From positions 39,321,372 to 39,385,371 of the forward strand of contig NC_092797.1 of NCBI RefSeq assembly GCF_918797505.1: a DNA stretch of 64,000 nt, in the 5' to 3' direction. This stretch comes from Bemisia tabaci. Its lineage: Eukaryota; Arthropoda; Insecta; Hemiptera; Aleyrodidae. How positions within the stretch are numbered: position 1 is the stretch's first letter; each line of letters opens with the position of its first letter. The notes under the pieces were generated by a model. That model was not told the DNA's origin, did no database searches, and saw nothing but the letters and a program-made list of their open reading frames with translations. A program made the position numbers and the translations under genes. Shown here one piece after another: positions 43,700-54,126 of this stretch.

Positions 43700-44198
43700 T
43701 GGATCTAAGAGACACTAAATCCAGGGCGCTGCCGGCGAGCGGCAACAGTGGCGCGCTCTGAAAGTTCGCGGCTGCGTCTCGGGTCGAGGTGATAGGATGT
43801 TTGTGCACGGATCCTATTTACCATGTGTGGGTAGGAAGAACTGGAAGAAAGAAAGTTCGCCGTGAAGCCTCTCCTCTACGGTGCCGGGACGGAACGCACC
43901 AGTTCTTTCTCTCGTCCTAACCTCTCCCTCGGCCATGCCGCGGCTCATCCTCCGGACGCCTCAATTCATTAGCGGTTTTAATTTTAATCTCGTCGTTGAC
44001 GTCGTCGTCGCGTTGGTCGCGTCACTTAGCGCATGCGGTCTAGCGGCTCTGCACAGTTACACGTCTGTACTTTATTCAGCCACACCACCTTTTTTTGCAT
44101 TGTCGTGGATGATACCCGGACGTGGAGATATTTCCCGGATTTTTCTGGTGAGTGGGTCAGTGGTACTAGTCACAAAATGGGTCAATTTTGCTAATCTA
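43700..44198. other. GC-rich unassigned block
   Basis: CpG-rich between MITEs, with GTCGTTGACGTCGTCGTCGC similar to a segment at about 33082. A plus-strand frame 43881-44219 includes a hydrophobic run (VVDVVVALVASLSACG) and a GTGAGT at 44149, but it has no recognisable homologue and runs into the CACTG-1 element. Confidence 0.4.
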
Positions 44199-44423
44199 CA
44201 CTGCAAAAACACACATTGAATCTACAGTCCAGACTCTTGAAAACATTGACAAGAAAAAATACTCTTGATTCAATCAGATTTTTGCTTAAATCAAGAACCA
44301 AGCCTCTTAATTTTAGCGGATTTCCTTTTGATTTAAGCTTAAATCTGATTGAATCAATAGTATTTTTTCTTGTCAATGTTTTCAAGAGTCCGGACTCTAG
44401 ATCCGATGTGTTTTTTTCTAGTG
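44199..44423. mobile_element. CACTG-1 MITE, copy 5
   Basis: 225 bp from CACTGCAAAAACACACATTG to TTTTTTTCTAGTG, with TA on both sides. Arms well conserved. It is separated from copy 6 by only 16 bp. Confidence 0.92.
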
Positions 44424-44439
44424 TATGAGCTTAAACCAA

Positions 44440-44665
44440 CACTGGAAAAAAACACATTGGATCTAGAGTCCAGCCTCTTAAAAACATCGACAAGAAAAAA
44501 TACTCTTGATTCAATCAAATTTAAGCTCAAATAAAAAACCAAGCCTCTTAATTTAAGCGGATTTCGTTTTGATTCAAGCAAAAATCCAATTGAATCAAGA
44601 GTATTTTTTCTTTTCAATGTTTTCAAGAGTCTGGACTCTAGATCCAATGTGGGTTTTTTCCAGTG
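44440..44665. mobile_element. CACTG-1 MITE, copy 6
   Basis: 226 bp from CACTGGAAAAAAACACATTG to GGGTTTTTTCCAGTG, with AA on both sides. Adjacent to copy 5 with an independent TSD, so two separate insertions rather than a tandem duplication. Confidence 0.92.
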
Positions 44666-47439
44666 AATAGATCACAATCCTGAAAATAGCACAACTGACT
44701 CATCGTGTTTGAGCTTACAGATCAGCATAAAAGAGTAAGATCTCTGTAAACGCCAAGTTCTTACGTTTAATATTACTAGAAATATTGAGCATCAAAAAAA
44801 TACAGCACATGCGACATCCAGTACAAGGGTGCATACCATTGTTTCCTCTATCTTGATGGCATCTTTGTTTTAAAACTTCGACCAACCAGTGCAAATTAAA
44901 GTTCCTCTAAACCGAACATAGCGCAATTTGGAATCCATTTTCGGTTGTTTCCATTTCTTTAGACTTCATGGATATCACAAACGAGCAAAAAGGCTGATTT
45001 AAACCGGTTGCAAAGATTATGAACTGGAATGTACCAGAGAACTGAGGCACTACGGAGAACAAACAAAATGAGAGAGGAAACGTACGGAGGGAATCCGAAA
45101 ATGAGTTAACTAGAGATTACAAAAAGGTTACTGACTGTGTAATCTTCTTGACAGTTTAAGACATCCATGATCCCAAATGGCGCAGCTGACGGTACAAAGG
45201 GTCAAAGGGACTCAAGTGCAAATGTCTGCATCATAGATTAATGAAACACGGGTTGAAGAAACCATGGTATTCATCACTACGATGGATGACTTCATACACC
45301 GTGTTCTCTGATGAGCGATATCTATTGAGCGATATCTGATGAGCGGTACATCCGTCAATGCCGGTCGCAGATTCTTGAGGTTTCAACAGATCTCACATCC
45401 ATAATTTTGGCCACACCTAAGTTTAAAACATCCAATTAGGATTATGTGACCAGCGCAACCGACCATCTAACCATTTTTCTCGGCCAAATTTTTTCCTCCC
45501 AAATCTCCCCAATTTATTTGTATCAGTTTCTATAGATTGCTTTCGACGTACAGACTCTTCATAATTTTTATCTCTTCTAACTCAACCGAACAGATATCTT
45601 CAAAAGAAGAATAAGTAAACACTAGGAGAAGGCAACGCTTTACACGTTTTCAGGGCATATCGATATGTTTGAAGAAGTCAAGGTGTGAAGTAAGATCTGT
45701 GCCACGGTACTTACACCTATTTCCATACTGTTTCTTTGAAACTCAGCGCCATGCAGTGGGTTAAAGTCAAATACTGAGAGATTGTGTAAAACGGTAGTTT
45801 TGTTGCCACTTGTCACTTCGTTAGATACATAAGATGTTAGTGTCAAATTACCTTTCTTGAGAACCCAGTCAAATTTTTATTTTAAAGACGAACATTGGTG
45901 TGTATTGTCATTGTCTTATCATGTCTCGTCAACTGTAAGCAAAATGTAAAATGATTGAAACCTTCTAATTATTTGAAATTGATTTGGAGATAGGCATTTT
46001 TTTCCTCGGTTAGAAATACGACAACAGTGTTTGTCGTTGTTATCCAGTCTAATTAGCGTATTGTTCGTTGGCTGCTACTGGACGGTAAACCTTTTCCCAA
46101 AACTGTTATTTCTGATTTTTTCGTTTCTCATCATGAATATCTCTAATGGACATCGTATAAAACACCAAGTTAATGTAAGTTGACCAACACCTTAAACCCC
46201 TCTAAGTATCTTAAATTGCAATGCATGTATAAGGGATTGGACAAGCAATGGACATTTATTCCTAGGAATGTGAATGCCACTTAAAATCATGTATACATTA
46301 ATTTGAAGTTCACGATTTTTGCACTAATTATTCAAAACGCCATTAGAGAGTGAGTTTTTTCCTTGGGAAAATAAAATAATAATCTAGCTAATGCAACTTC
46401 TTCAATAAGTATAACCCTCAACATAGTATAAACATATGATGAGACATGTTGAGGGAATTTTATGCGCTTCAAGGTACTTCCTGGTAAAATTTATAAAAAA
46501 ATTCGCAAGGTTAAAAGTCTTTAGGATTTTTTTGGTGTAAATTTGATCTCCAGTCTACTTCAGAGTTTCATCTGAAGGTCCTTCTTCTAGCACAAAATTT
46601 TACTTCAAGTCCATATTTTAAACATTTACCACCAATTTTCCTCTCTGAGAGCAAGTCCATGCAGATTATTATTATTTTTTCTTTATTTAATTTTAAAAAA
46701 AGTCTAGCACAAGTAGACACTATTTAATGCGGGAATAATGAATAGATAGAGTGGATAGTCTAAAATGTTTAGGTAGGACATAGATGCAGATGGACACTTT
46801 GCCACGGGATGCTGGAAGTAATAAATGAGAGAAAGAGAGGAAGGAAGGAAGAGAAGTGGGCACGTGAAATTTCTCGCAACAGTGAAATAGCTGGGTAGGC
46901 GCATTTAAAGTGTTAATTGTTTCTCGCCATCTAACTAGCCTCTGACCCACTCACAGCTTCCAGTGTTGCAGAATTGTGCAAATCAAATTTATAATGGTCA
47001 TAGTTTTTTGCTAAACAGAATAAATGCAGCATCAACATCATTCGGTAAGATCCTATGAGAGAGAGCTGAAAATTTATTTTGAACGGATTTAGAAATGGGC
47101 TAGATAGAAAATCCATGTCTTCCTATACTATAAATTCTCTGACCCTCCCTCCCGTAATTTTTCATTTTTAGAGGCAGTCTGTTTTGCCATTCTACTGGGT
47201 CGATTTCTATGATTTTTGCGGCTATCAACGGTTGATAATCTCTCAATGAGTCCACTCTATTCAGAATCTATTCAGAGGCCTAGGCTCCTCCACATTACGT
47301 GATAAAATTGCAAATTCTCCCATTTAAACAATGTAAATTTTCAATTTTTGTCACAGTTTGTCCTACAAATCTATCAGGTCAATTTCCATTATGTTTGCGA
47401 CTATTGGTATAGGAGTCCTTAGATGAGCCCGTTTAATTC
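44666..47439. other. Unassigned stretch, AT-rich
   Basis: Contains repeat BB copy 2 (45003-45119), short GATGAGCGATATC/GAGCGATATCTGATGAGCG reiterations near 45313-45345, and a GA-rich tract at 46830-46858. The segments at 47195-47270 and 47370-47445 resemble each other weakly. No exon recognised in 2.8 kb. Confidence 0.45.
45003..45119 (+). repeat. Dispersed repeat BB, copy 2
   Basis: Partner of 10240-10346: GGTTGCAAAGATTATGAACT, GGAATGTACC, and AATGAGAGAGGAAACGTACG followed by GGAGGGAATCC. Non-coding. Confidence 0.55.
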
Positions 47440-47725
47440 AGATTAACTCAAGGAATCCACAAAGCGGGTTTCTGGGGATTACGAGCCGCATGGCGGCCAG
47501 GGGGCGCACCCCTCAGCATTAAAATAACCCACATGTGATTCTTGCTGGATATGCTTTTCAAATATGCGCTGAAAATGTGTGCATGAAATTATGCTTCAAG
47601 ATTTGTGCCTTACAATCTCACAACATTCCTCATCCTAAAATAATCATTTACTCGGAGACTTTAACGAACGGCTGGAAATGTAAGAGATATACCGCATCGT
47701 TTGCTGATTCCTACTAGCCATTGAA
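47440..47725 (+). repeat. M-family dispersed repeat, copy 2
   Basis: Aligns with 33785-34075. Features CCACAAAGCGGGTTTCTGG, GGCGGCCAGGGGGCGCACCC, TTACAATCTCACAACATTCC and GGAGACTTTAACGAACGGCT, ending TTTGCTGATTCCTACTAGCC. No ends defined. Confidence 0.75.
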
Positions 47726-48082
47726 TTTAGCGGAAGCTACTTGATCCTTTTATGGACTGTGTTATACTTTACTTATACGTGAATCTGTGGGTCATTTTTG
47801 AAAACAAATATTTTTCAAGTGTACTACTGAATAAAATTCTCAACTCATAAAATGACCCAAGATGAAGAGTATTTTCACCCACATAACAAGTCATTAAATC
47901 TCGATGAAGCTCAAAATTTCAATTTCACACAGATAAATGGACAATCCACAGCCAGGAGTGTCTAATTTAGCCAATTTTCTGCAACTCGTATGATAAAGGA
48001 CCATACGAAAAAAGGGTAAAAGTGCATTTGTTACTTATGAGATTGCGCAGCGTTCGATGAATTGCATTTCCAATTAATCAAT

Positions 48083-48085
<3 letters not shown>

Positions 48086-48125
<40 letters not shown>
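48086..48125 (+). repeat. Poly(T) run, 40 bases
   Basis: Forty consecutive T. It could be the poly(A) tail of a minus-strand retrocopy, but the flanks show no recognisable retroelement. Length is unreliable in assemblies. Confidence 0.9.
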
Positions 48126-48128
<3 letters not shown>

Positions 48129-48289
48129 TATGTTCGCCTTCTAGGAAACCTATTCCAAATGCATGAGGTAATTTTTTCTAAATATTCCATGCAAGGTTAA
48201 CTGAATTTTTACTGTAGTAAAATAACGGTGAAGTTGCACAATATTCGCAACACTATGTGGACGTGTGCCCTGCATACATCGGTCATAAA

Positions 48290-48451
48290 CAGTGGCGTGG
48301 CGTGCTTTGCAATACATTGATTGATCTGCCATTTAAACCTATTGGAAAGAATCAGAAAATAGGGTTCACAACGAACACCTTAATAATCGATCTTTTACCT
48401 TGGCCTCAAATGGGAAAATAACGATAATCGATCATTCAAGCCTCAAAACTG
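48290..48451. mobile_element. hAT-1 MITE, copy 6 (diverged)
   Basis: A 162-bp copy from CAGTGGCGTGGCGTG to CAAGCCTCAAAACTG. Flanks GTCATAAA and GTAATAAA match at 7 of 8, a decayed 8-bp TSD. Right terminus and centre are mutated. It forms the start of a spurious 221-codon frame. Confidence 0.88.
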
Positions 48452-48701
48452 GTAATAAAATGAGTTTTTATGACGATGATCTGGCACGAGGCAGCGGATT
48501 CACTCCTAGCCACCATGCCGGTCCTTTTCGCTGTGTGATTCATGCATTCCAAGGCGCGGTACACCACCTGCTCCTCATCACGCAATTTTCGCTGTTGTTG
48601 CCGCGCCCTCCTTGTCGTCGCTTGGCCGATTTTTGTTTGTTGGCTCACGTCTCTCGGCTCTTCGGTTTTCGGCAAGATTATCATGGTGAAAGACTTCCAC
48701 G

Positions 48702-48956
48702 CTGCCGTGCTTTAGGAAAAACGCCGTATGAGCCTTTACACGTTGCCAGATTTCCGTTACCAAGAACCAGATTTACTGGAAAACGTTTGAATATTTTTTT
48801 TTCGAATTTTTCAGATAATTTTGTTCGCAGTTTGATCCAACATATCTCAAAATTTGACGGGAAAATACGCGTAACTTTTCTCAAAAATACATGTCTTATC
48901 CGGAGAAATTCGGCAACTCTCGAATGTTCATACGGCGTTTTTCCATACTACGGCAG
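48702..48956. mobile_element. Family-E element, copy 3
   Basis: 255 bp from CTGCCGTGCTTTAGGAAAA to TTTTTCCATACTACGGCAG, with a perfect 4-bp TSD CACG on both sides. Inner GCCGTATGAG and GTTCATACGGCG mirror each other. The open frames across it are fortuitous. Confidence 0.92.
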
Positions 48957-49377
48957 CACGGTGTTGTTGCCATTTTTTGGTAAACCTTGGAAATTTATGG
49001 ATTTGGCGGGGCATGGAACCGATATACCTGTAATTTTTTTTTGTTTGTTTATTTGCCGCATTTAATTAGTACAAAGAAGACGTTTTCATACAATTAATGA
49101 AAGAGGAGATAAAGAAAATGCTACATAGGGTATATAAAAAGAAAAAAGGACAGAGGCCTCTGAAAGAGACTGGAGGCTAGGCGTTGGAGGACAGGACTTC
49201 CATTGAGTAAAGGAAGTAAACCTGTAAATACAGAAAGATCCAGCAGTGTTAGCACCCATCTCTGAGGGAGGAGAATTCCACAACAGTTCACGATTTCCCC
49301 CACTTTTAATTTTGAGCTTTTGTCTTATTTTTTGGCAAGAAAAATTTCTGAACCATTTGTCGTTTTTAATGTTTCAG
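48957..49377. other. Unassigned stretch upstream of candidate exon
   Basis: AT-rich, then A/G-rich at 49110-49190 with GTATATAAAAAG at 49130, which is TATA-like. A TATA box 250 bp upstream could serve an unspliced leader, but the candidate exon begins at a splice acceptor, so the link is not supported. Confidence 0.35.
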
Positions 49378-49493
49378 ATCTGGTCACACACCCCTTCGCC
49401 CTTTGATTTCTTGGGCCGCCAAGAATGAAGAAAGAACTGTACCACACAAGCAGAGCAGCCGTTCCAGTATTCGTGTTTGTATGCTTACTACAG
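49378..49493 (+). CDS. Candidate first coding exon of a secreted or membrane protein
   Basis: The acceptor TTTTTAATGTTTCAG ends at 49377 and the donor CAG/GTAATT begins at 49494. The first ATG within the exon is at 49425, with A at -3. From it 23 codons run in phase 0 to the donor: MKKELYHTSRAAVPVFVFVC then LLQ. Basic start followed by AAVPVFVFVCLL is a plausible signal peptide or anchor. Bases 49378-49424 would be 5' UTR. I do not recognise the protein and could not find the next exon. A different frame is also open across the exon, so the frame choice rests on the ATG and hydrophobic run. Confidence 0.42.
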
Positions 49494-49546
49494 GTAATTT
49501 GGAACATCTTTTATTTACAATAAAATTACACAATCATAACCATAAA

Positions 49547-49805
49547 TGGATTGCATTTTGCAAAAAGGAACCACTAGCATTGCAATGATGCAAAGATTGT
49601 GCAACTTCATCCTTTGCAATAAAATTGCGGAAATCGTGAAAAACTATGAAATTCAGATGGTAATATTTGTCTTAAATTTACAGTTTTTAGCGAGTAAAAT
49701 AGAAACTATTAATGGATGATCGGGTTTTTCTTCCAAGACAAAAGAAATTGCACAATCTTAGCAACATTGCTATGCTAGTGGTTCCTTTTTGCAAAATGCA
49801 ATCCA
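49547..49805. mobile_element. TGGAYTGC-family foldback, copy 2
   Basis: 259 bp with nearly perfect 38-bp inverted ends, starting TGGATTGCATTTTGCAAAAA then GGAACCACTAGCATTGCA; the right arm matches at 37 of 38. AA flanks both sides, compatible with a 2-bp TSD. The centre is non-coding. High arm identity suggests a recent insertion. It lies just downstream of the candidate exon, inside its presumed intron. Confidence 0.9.
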
Positions 49806-50557
49806 AATAATCGGTTAGCAACACTCATCGTAGGTACATTTTACTTAGTTTTGGGTTTCCATTTGATTAGAGTCTCAATCAAAACTACTCAGTAACTTTT
49901 CTCTTGAATGAATGGGTAATCGTGACAAATTTACTTAAAAGTGATCTTAACATTTTAATAGAAATGTTGTAAAAAAGTATGCTAAGCTTACTCTCACTTC
50001 AGTAAGTAGGATGAAACGTCGGAAATTGCAATCAGAGGACTTTCCTTAGTTTCGTTTGAGTAACTTATCGACTGAACGTAAAATGTTCGCTTGACAGAAA
50101 AGTTCATTTCCTTCAATGACAATAAATCTAGTGCATCAGTTCAGACCTCTCACACGTCCTTCAATCCTCCAAAGCAATTTCCTCCACCGCGTTACATGAA
50201 AATAATTGCTGCTCATACATGTGCAGTAAGTGGCAAGTGTTCATACAGCATTAAATTGCAATTTCTTGGAACATCCAATAGATACTGCATCGGTCAATAG
50301 CTCACTTAGGTCGGAGAATAAGAAAGTTTCCACTCTAAATATTTTGATAGCGTCTATCTCTTGAGGCAACCGAGCTTATTAGCTGCGATGCCAAGTGTAA
50401 CTTGGAAAATATGATTTAAACTTGTAAACTTGGATACAATTATGACATATTGCCAACGTTGCATTTATTGGTCTCGTCTTAAGTGAGTATCGCCTAACTA
50501 GGCTTACGATTCGCATCAACATACTCGTCGCAGTACTTGACGGATTTCGCGTGGAGC
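49806..50557. other. Unassigned stretch
   Basis: A possible exon at 50097-50222 (ACAG before, GTAAGT after) is open in two frames but its pyrimidine tract is poor and its phase does not join the upstream candidate exon without a quick stop. No element ends. Confidence 0.35.
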
Positions 50558-50721
50558 ATATGCAACGATTTTGAAAAGTTAGCAACAATGTTTTTTCTAC
50601 TTTTAAATGTAAGTTGAACAATCGATTTTGGGTGCGTCAGCCTGTCTCATCTAGAATCGATATATTCAATGTATTGAAATGAAGTATCTACAGTGTTGCC
50701 AACTTGCTGGAATTGCCTCTG
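50558..50721. mobile_element. hAT-2 MITE, copy 3 (left end decayed)
   Basis: Right end GTTGCCAACTTGCTGGAATT then GCCTCTG is typical. The left side retains TTAGCAACAATG, TTTTAAATGTAAG and ACAATCGATTTTGG but the outer CAGAGGCG is gone. No matching TSD; the left boundary is approximate. Confidence 0.7.
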
Positions 50722-50754
50722 GTTTGAATTCCTTTCAATCAGAGTTTCCCAAGC

Positions 50755-51245
50755 AATGGAGTTCTTACATGTGCAAGGGATTTGCGATCTAAGTACTTTT
50801 TTCTTGCGTAAAATTTTGTGATAAACACGATGGTGCCACTGGTTTTCCCTGAAACGAACTCCAAAACTCAAAAAAAGTTCCAAAGTTGAGGCCATAATGG
50901 AGGGATATCCCACGCAATCTTGAGAGTCCACCTGTTATTATTTCTAGTCAAACCCTCCATGCAAAGATAGGGAGCAAATACAACAGCAGAGTTGCCGTGT
51001 TCTCAATTTTGGAAGCCCCAAACAAAGTGGCAGGCCTGTTAATGATTTCGTTGCCTATCTTTGCATGGAGAAGTGGACTCGCAGAATAGCGTGGGATATC
51101 CCCTCCATTACGGCCTCAACTTTGAGGGCCTTTTGTGAGTTTTGGAATTTGTCTCAGAGAAAACCAGTGGCACTATAGTGTTTCTCGCGAAATATCACAT
51201 AGGGATCGGTACTTAAATCGCAAATTCCTCATACGTTCAAGATCT
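50755..51245. repeat. LIR-3: ~490-bp long inverted repeat
   Basis: Left arm: AAGGGATTTGCGATCTAAGT, TGGTGCCACTGGTTTTCCCT, AGTTGAGGCCATAATGGAGG, GATATCCCACGC. The right arm carries their complements, ending CAAATTCCTCATACG. The arms are about 210 bp around a short centre containing GCCCCAAACAAAGTGGCA. Related arms occur as direct repeats at 59550-60110. Confidence 0.85.
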
Positions 51246-51536
51246 CCATTTTCAGCGCCCTGAAATCAGATAGGTTTCCAAATTAATAAGCTTGAAAGTT
51301 GAGTCCGAGCTTGGTAGCAGAAAATTCAGGAGTGTGCGCTGCACTGAGGATGGGTCCAATCTGACCCGAAACGCGTCTGCAGTTGCCTTCCTGAATGGTC
51401 GTAACTATAGTATTGCACCAACAGCACATCTCTTTGAGGGAAAATTGTGCTCATGTGAGCTTTTTCCCTCTATTTTGATATGTTCAGCTTTACGCTGATT
51501 TTTAACGCACATTGGCTACGTCACCAACTTTTTCTT

Positions 51537-52187
51537 AGCTTGAAAGTATTAAAAGACACCGTCTCGCTAAAGCAAAAACTAAAATTTTCCTATGGGAAGT
51601 GCATTGCACGATACTCGAATAAAATGAACTTTTCAAGTGGCAACATGGAATAACTTTTACTGTATGATGTGAGATGACGAGATAAAGCACTGCGGCAGAG
51701 CTCCAGAGAGAAGGCCAGGAAATATTTAGCTAAAAGAGTGTGATGATGAGAGTTCCTCTGGAACGTCAGGCGCTGTGCACGTAGAGACTTTAACGCACGG
51801 ATAGAAAAGTGAACAAACAATTTATTTCATTTTTTGAAGACTTATTGACAGTTCATTTTGTACAAAATTAACTCTTCGTTGATCATTTCCCGTCTCTTAG
51901 CTCTTCCTAAATATTTTAAGAAAAGATGCATGTTCCAGCAAAAATTTCATATCGCCAATAAGCGTGACGGAACTTTTTACTAAGTTTCCCGGTGGCTTTT
52001 TCAGCTTGAAAGTGTTGAAAAGACACTGTCCCGCCAAAGCGAAAACTAAAATTTTCCTATGGGAAGTGCAGTGCGCGATAATCGAATAAAATGCGCTTTT
52101 CAAGCGGCAACATGGAATAACTTTTACTGTATGATATGAGATGACGGGATAAAGCATTGCGCCAGGGCTCCAGAGAGAAGGCCAGGA
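51537..52187 (+). repeat. L tandem repeat: full unit plus start of second
   Basis: The 466-bp unit starts AGCTTGAAAGTATTAAAAGA at 51537 and recurs at 52003. Shared are AAAATTTTCCTATGGGAAGT, GGCAACATGGAATAACTTTT and CCAGAGAGAAGGCCAGGA. The second unit is interrupted after 52187 and resumes at 53115. The second half of the unit carries GAGACTTTAACGCACGGATA. Mirror frames on the minus strand (FHFSIRALKSLRAQRL-like) come from this repeat. Confidence 0.88.
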
Positions 52188-52450
52188 CGCGGACGATTCT
52201 GCCGGGCGAAAATATGCAGTAGTATCTCGGCGGAGGGGGGGGGGGAGGGAGGTGAATTGCTATCACTACCATATCTAGTTCCGTTACAAATCCTCCTTAT
52301 TTTCCGTTCCGCTTTTGCTTTCTCTCGACGAATCGGATGAATAATGCATGTTCCGATGGTTGCATACGGAGCGACGCCCGCCCATCGCGCGGGTGGCGTC
52401 GCATCGGCCTCCGGAGGCACATGAGACATGAGTGATCAGTGCAATTCAAT

Positions 52451-52574
52451 TGGACGTATTTCTGCCAAACGGAACTATGTGTATTATGACGTGAGCTCTG
52501 TTATGCACATATTCTTATGAGTCTCAGGGCTCATGTCTAAATGCACCTAGTTCCGTTTGATAGAAATACGTCCA
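52451..52574. mobile_element. TGGACG-family MITE, copy 1
   Basis: 124 bp from TGGACGTATTTCTGCCAAAC to GTTTGATAGAAATACGTCCA. The inverted ends extend through GGAACTA. AT on both sides gives a 2-bp TSD. Non-coding. Confidence 0.88.
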
Positions 52575-52667
52575 ATTTATTTACGTCCACTGTCCTTCTC
52601 GTCCGTCTCGAGTGAGTATCACGGGATCGGAGGCGGGGCATATATTTTAATGGCAAGCCACTTTCAT

Positions 52668-52900
52668 TTGGGCCGCGGTAAGCAGAAAAGCACCAAGTCA
52701 CATCGGATATTGCCAAATTTAATTGGTAAATTTAATTTTTTACATGAAAACGGTCGTGCGGATTTTTGGGCAAATTTCGGCGAATTTTCTGCATAGTGCG
52801 AAACAAATTTCTCAAAAATTTCAAAGGAATACGCACAAATGTTCCCTTGTGAAAAATTAAATTGTCCGGTTAAAATTGGCAATATCGGTTCGTTTCTGAT
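52668..52900. mobile_element. K-family foldback, copy 3
   Basis: Starts TTGGGCCGCGGTAAGCAGAA, then AAGTCACATCGGATATTGCC, TTTTACATGAAAACGGTCGT and GCATAGTGCGAAACAAATTT. It ends GTGAAAAATTAAATTGTCCG then TTGGCAATATCGGTTCG. The two halves are mutually complementary. No TSD determined. Confidence 0.85.
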
Positions 52901-53114
52901 GAACGCGGCCATTTTGTGATGTTACTAAGTGAATTTGCCTTTGTTGATTGATCTGTCAATAGACCGTTCATCGAGGGCACAAAATTTACCTTTTCAAGGA
53001 TTAATGAAAAATTCTGCAAAATTTGTTACAAATACACGATAAATTCCCCCTTTGAACCCCCCCCCCCCCCCTCGACTCTCAACACTTCTGTTCGGCTTGC
53101 GCAAGATTTTTTCC

Positions 53115-53408
53115 AAATATTTAGCCAAGTTAGTGTGATAATGAAAGTCTTCCGGGAGCATCAGGTGCTGTACATTTAGAGACTTTAACGCGCGGATAGA
53201 AAAGTTAGCAAACAATTTATTTCATTTTTTTAGGACTTATTGTCGGTTAAGTTTATAAAAAATTTAACTATTAATTGATCTTTTCCCTTCTCTTAGCCCT
53301 TTATAAATAGTTTGAGGAAGAAAGAGTGCATGTTGTAGGAAAAATGTATGGCGGGAATAATCGTTACGGAACATTTTCTTCAACCGTCTTCGGCGGCTTT
53401 ACTCCAAG
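53115..53408 (+). repeat. L tandem repeat: resumed second unit
   Basis: Corresponds to 51720-52002: AAATATTTAGCCAAGTTAGT, AGACTTTAACGCGCGGATAG, AACAATTTATTTCATTTTTT, GATCTTTTCCCTTCTCTTAG and GCATGTTGTAGGAAAAAT. About 80% identical to unit 1. Confidence 0.85.
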
Positions 53409-53439
53409 AATGAACAATCACTGTGTTTAAGTGCGCGTG

Positions 53440-53600
53440 CAGTTACGATTCTTAGAAGTTGGCAACACTGATTTGCTTAAACTTAAATGCATGTAAAACA
53501 ATCAATTCTTGATGAGGCAGCTTCCCTCACCTAAACTCGATATTTTCAATGGATTTAAATGGGAAAAAAACAATGTTGCCAACTTTCAAGAATCCCCACT
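53440..53600. mobile_element. hAT-2-like MITE, copy 4
   Basis: 161 bp with arms GATTCTTAGAAGTTGGCAAC and the complement (GTTGCCAACTTTCAAGAATC). ACTTAAATGCATG and CAATTCTTG replace the family's core motifs. The flanking 8-mers do not match and the outer ends are atypical, so this could be a sister family. Confidence 0.75.
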
Positions 53601-54126
53601 AAGCCCATATGTGTGTTTCTCTGTAAAAGCTACCTGGAAAAGTATACTTCAGCTGGGAACCTCATTCCCGGGAACGGAAAAGTTCCCACGTAGATCCCGA
53701 AGCGAGCGACTTATCTTTTCCCGGGAGGAATAAACCGATCGGCCGGTCAAAGCGGAGCGATCTACGGTGGAGCTTTCGATTTATCGTCCCGGAGAGGAAT
53801 AAAAAAGCTCTTTCACCCGGGGATCAGCGGCGCGGCGACGGGGCGATCCGGAGATGGACCGCGGCTTGGCCGGCGTTTGGGTGAAAAGAAATCAATCAGA
53901 GAGGCGGATCGGCGGAATTAAAAAGTGAAAAACGGAAAACGAAATGAATGGATCGGGGAGCAGTGGAAAGTCGGAGAAACGGAGGTCGGAGTGATCGTAT
54001 TTGGCACATACATCGTTTTAATTGTCACATTAGTGAGTTTTTACGAGCGCCGGTATGGAATCGTGCGGGCAGTCACCGCAACATGGTATCGGCCAGACTC
54101 CCGCCCCGCGCCGCGCCGCGCCGCCG
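53601..54126. other. GC-rich unassigned block
   Basis: CpG-rich, with paired GGGAACGGAAAAGTTCCC and TTTTCCCGGGAGGAATAAAC segments. A frame near 53925-54060 translates a hydrophobic run (VGVIVFGTYIVLIVTLVSFY) but starts at GTG and overlaps another frame; no gene claimed. GCGCCGCGCCGCGCC precedes the next element. Confidence 0.4.

Larger units (their letters stand above)
52188..53114. other. ~927-bp insertion into the second L unit
   Basis: L homology breaks at GGCCAGGA (52187) and resumes at AAATATTTAGC (53115), exactly contiguous in unit 1. The insert contains a G run near 52233, GC-rich DNA, the TGGACG element (52451-52574), K copy 3 (52668-52900) and a C run at 53059-53072. No protein identified. 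It may itself be several insertions. Confidence 0.75.

Noticed and set aside
43881..44219. Plus-strand frame with a hydrophobic segment
   Set aside because: GC-rich low-complexity source, runs into CACTG-1 copy 5, no homologue recognised.
48400..49065. 221-codon plus-strand reading frame, the longest in the window
   Set aside because: It runs across the end of a hAT-1 MITE and the whole of family-E copy 3, with no domain pattern. Chance frame through repeats.
50097..50222. Possible second exon after the 49378-49493 candidate
   Set aside because: Weak pyrimidine tract, and joining in phase 0 reaches a stop before the GTAAGT donor.
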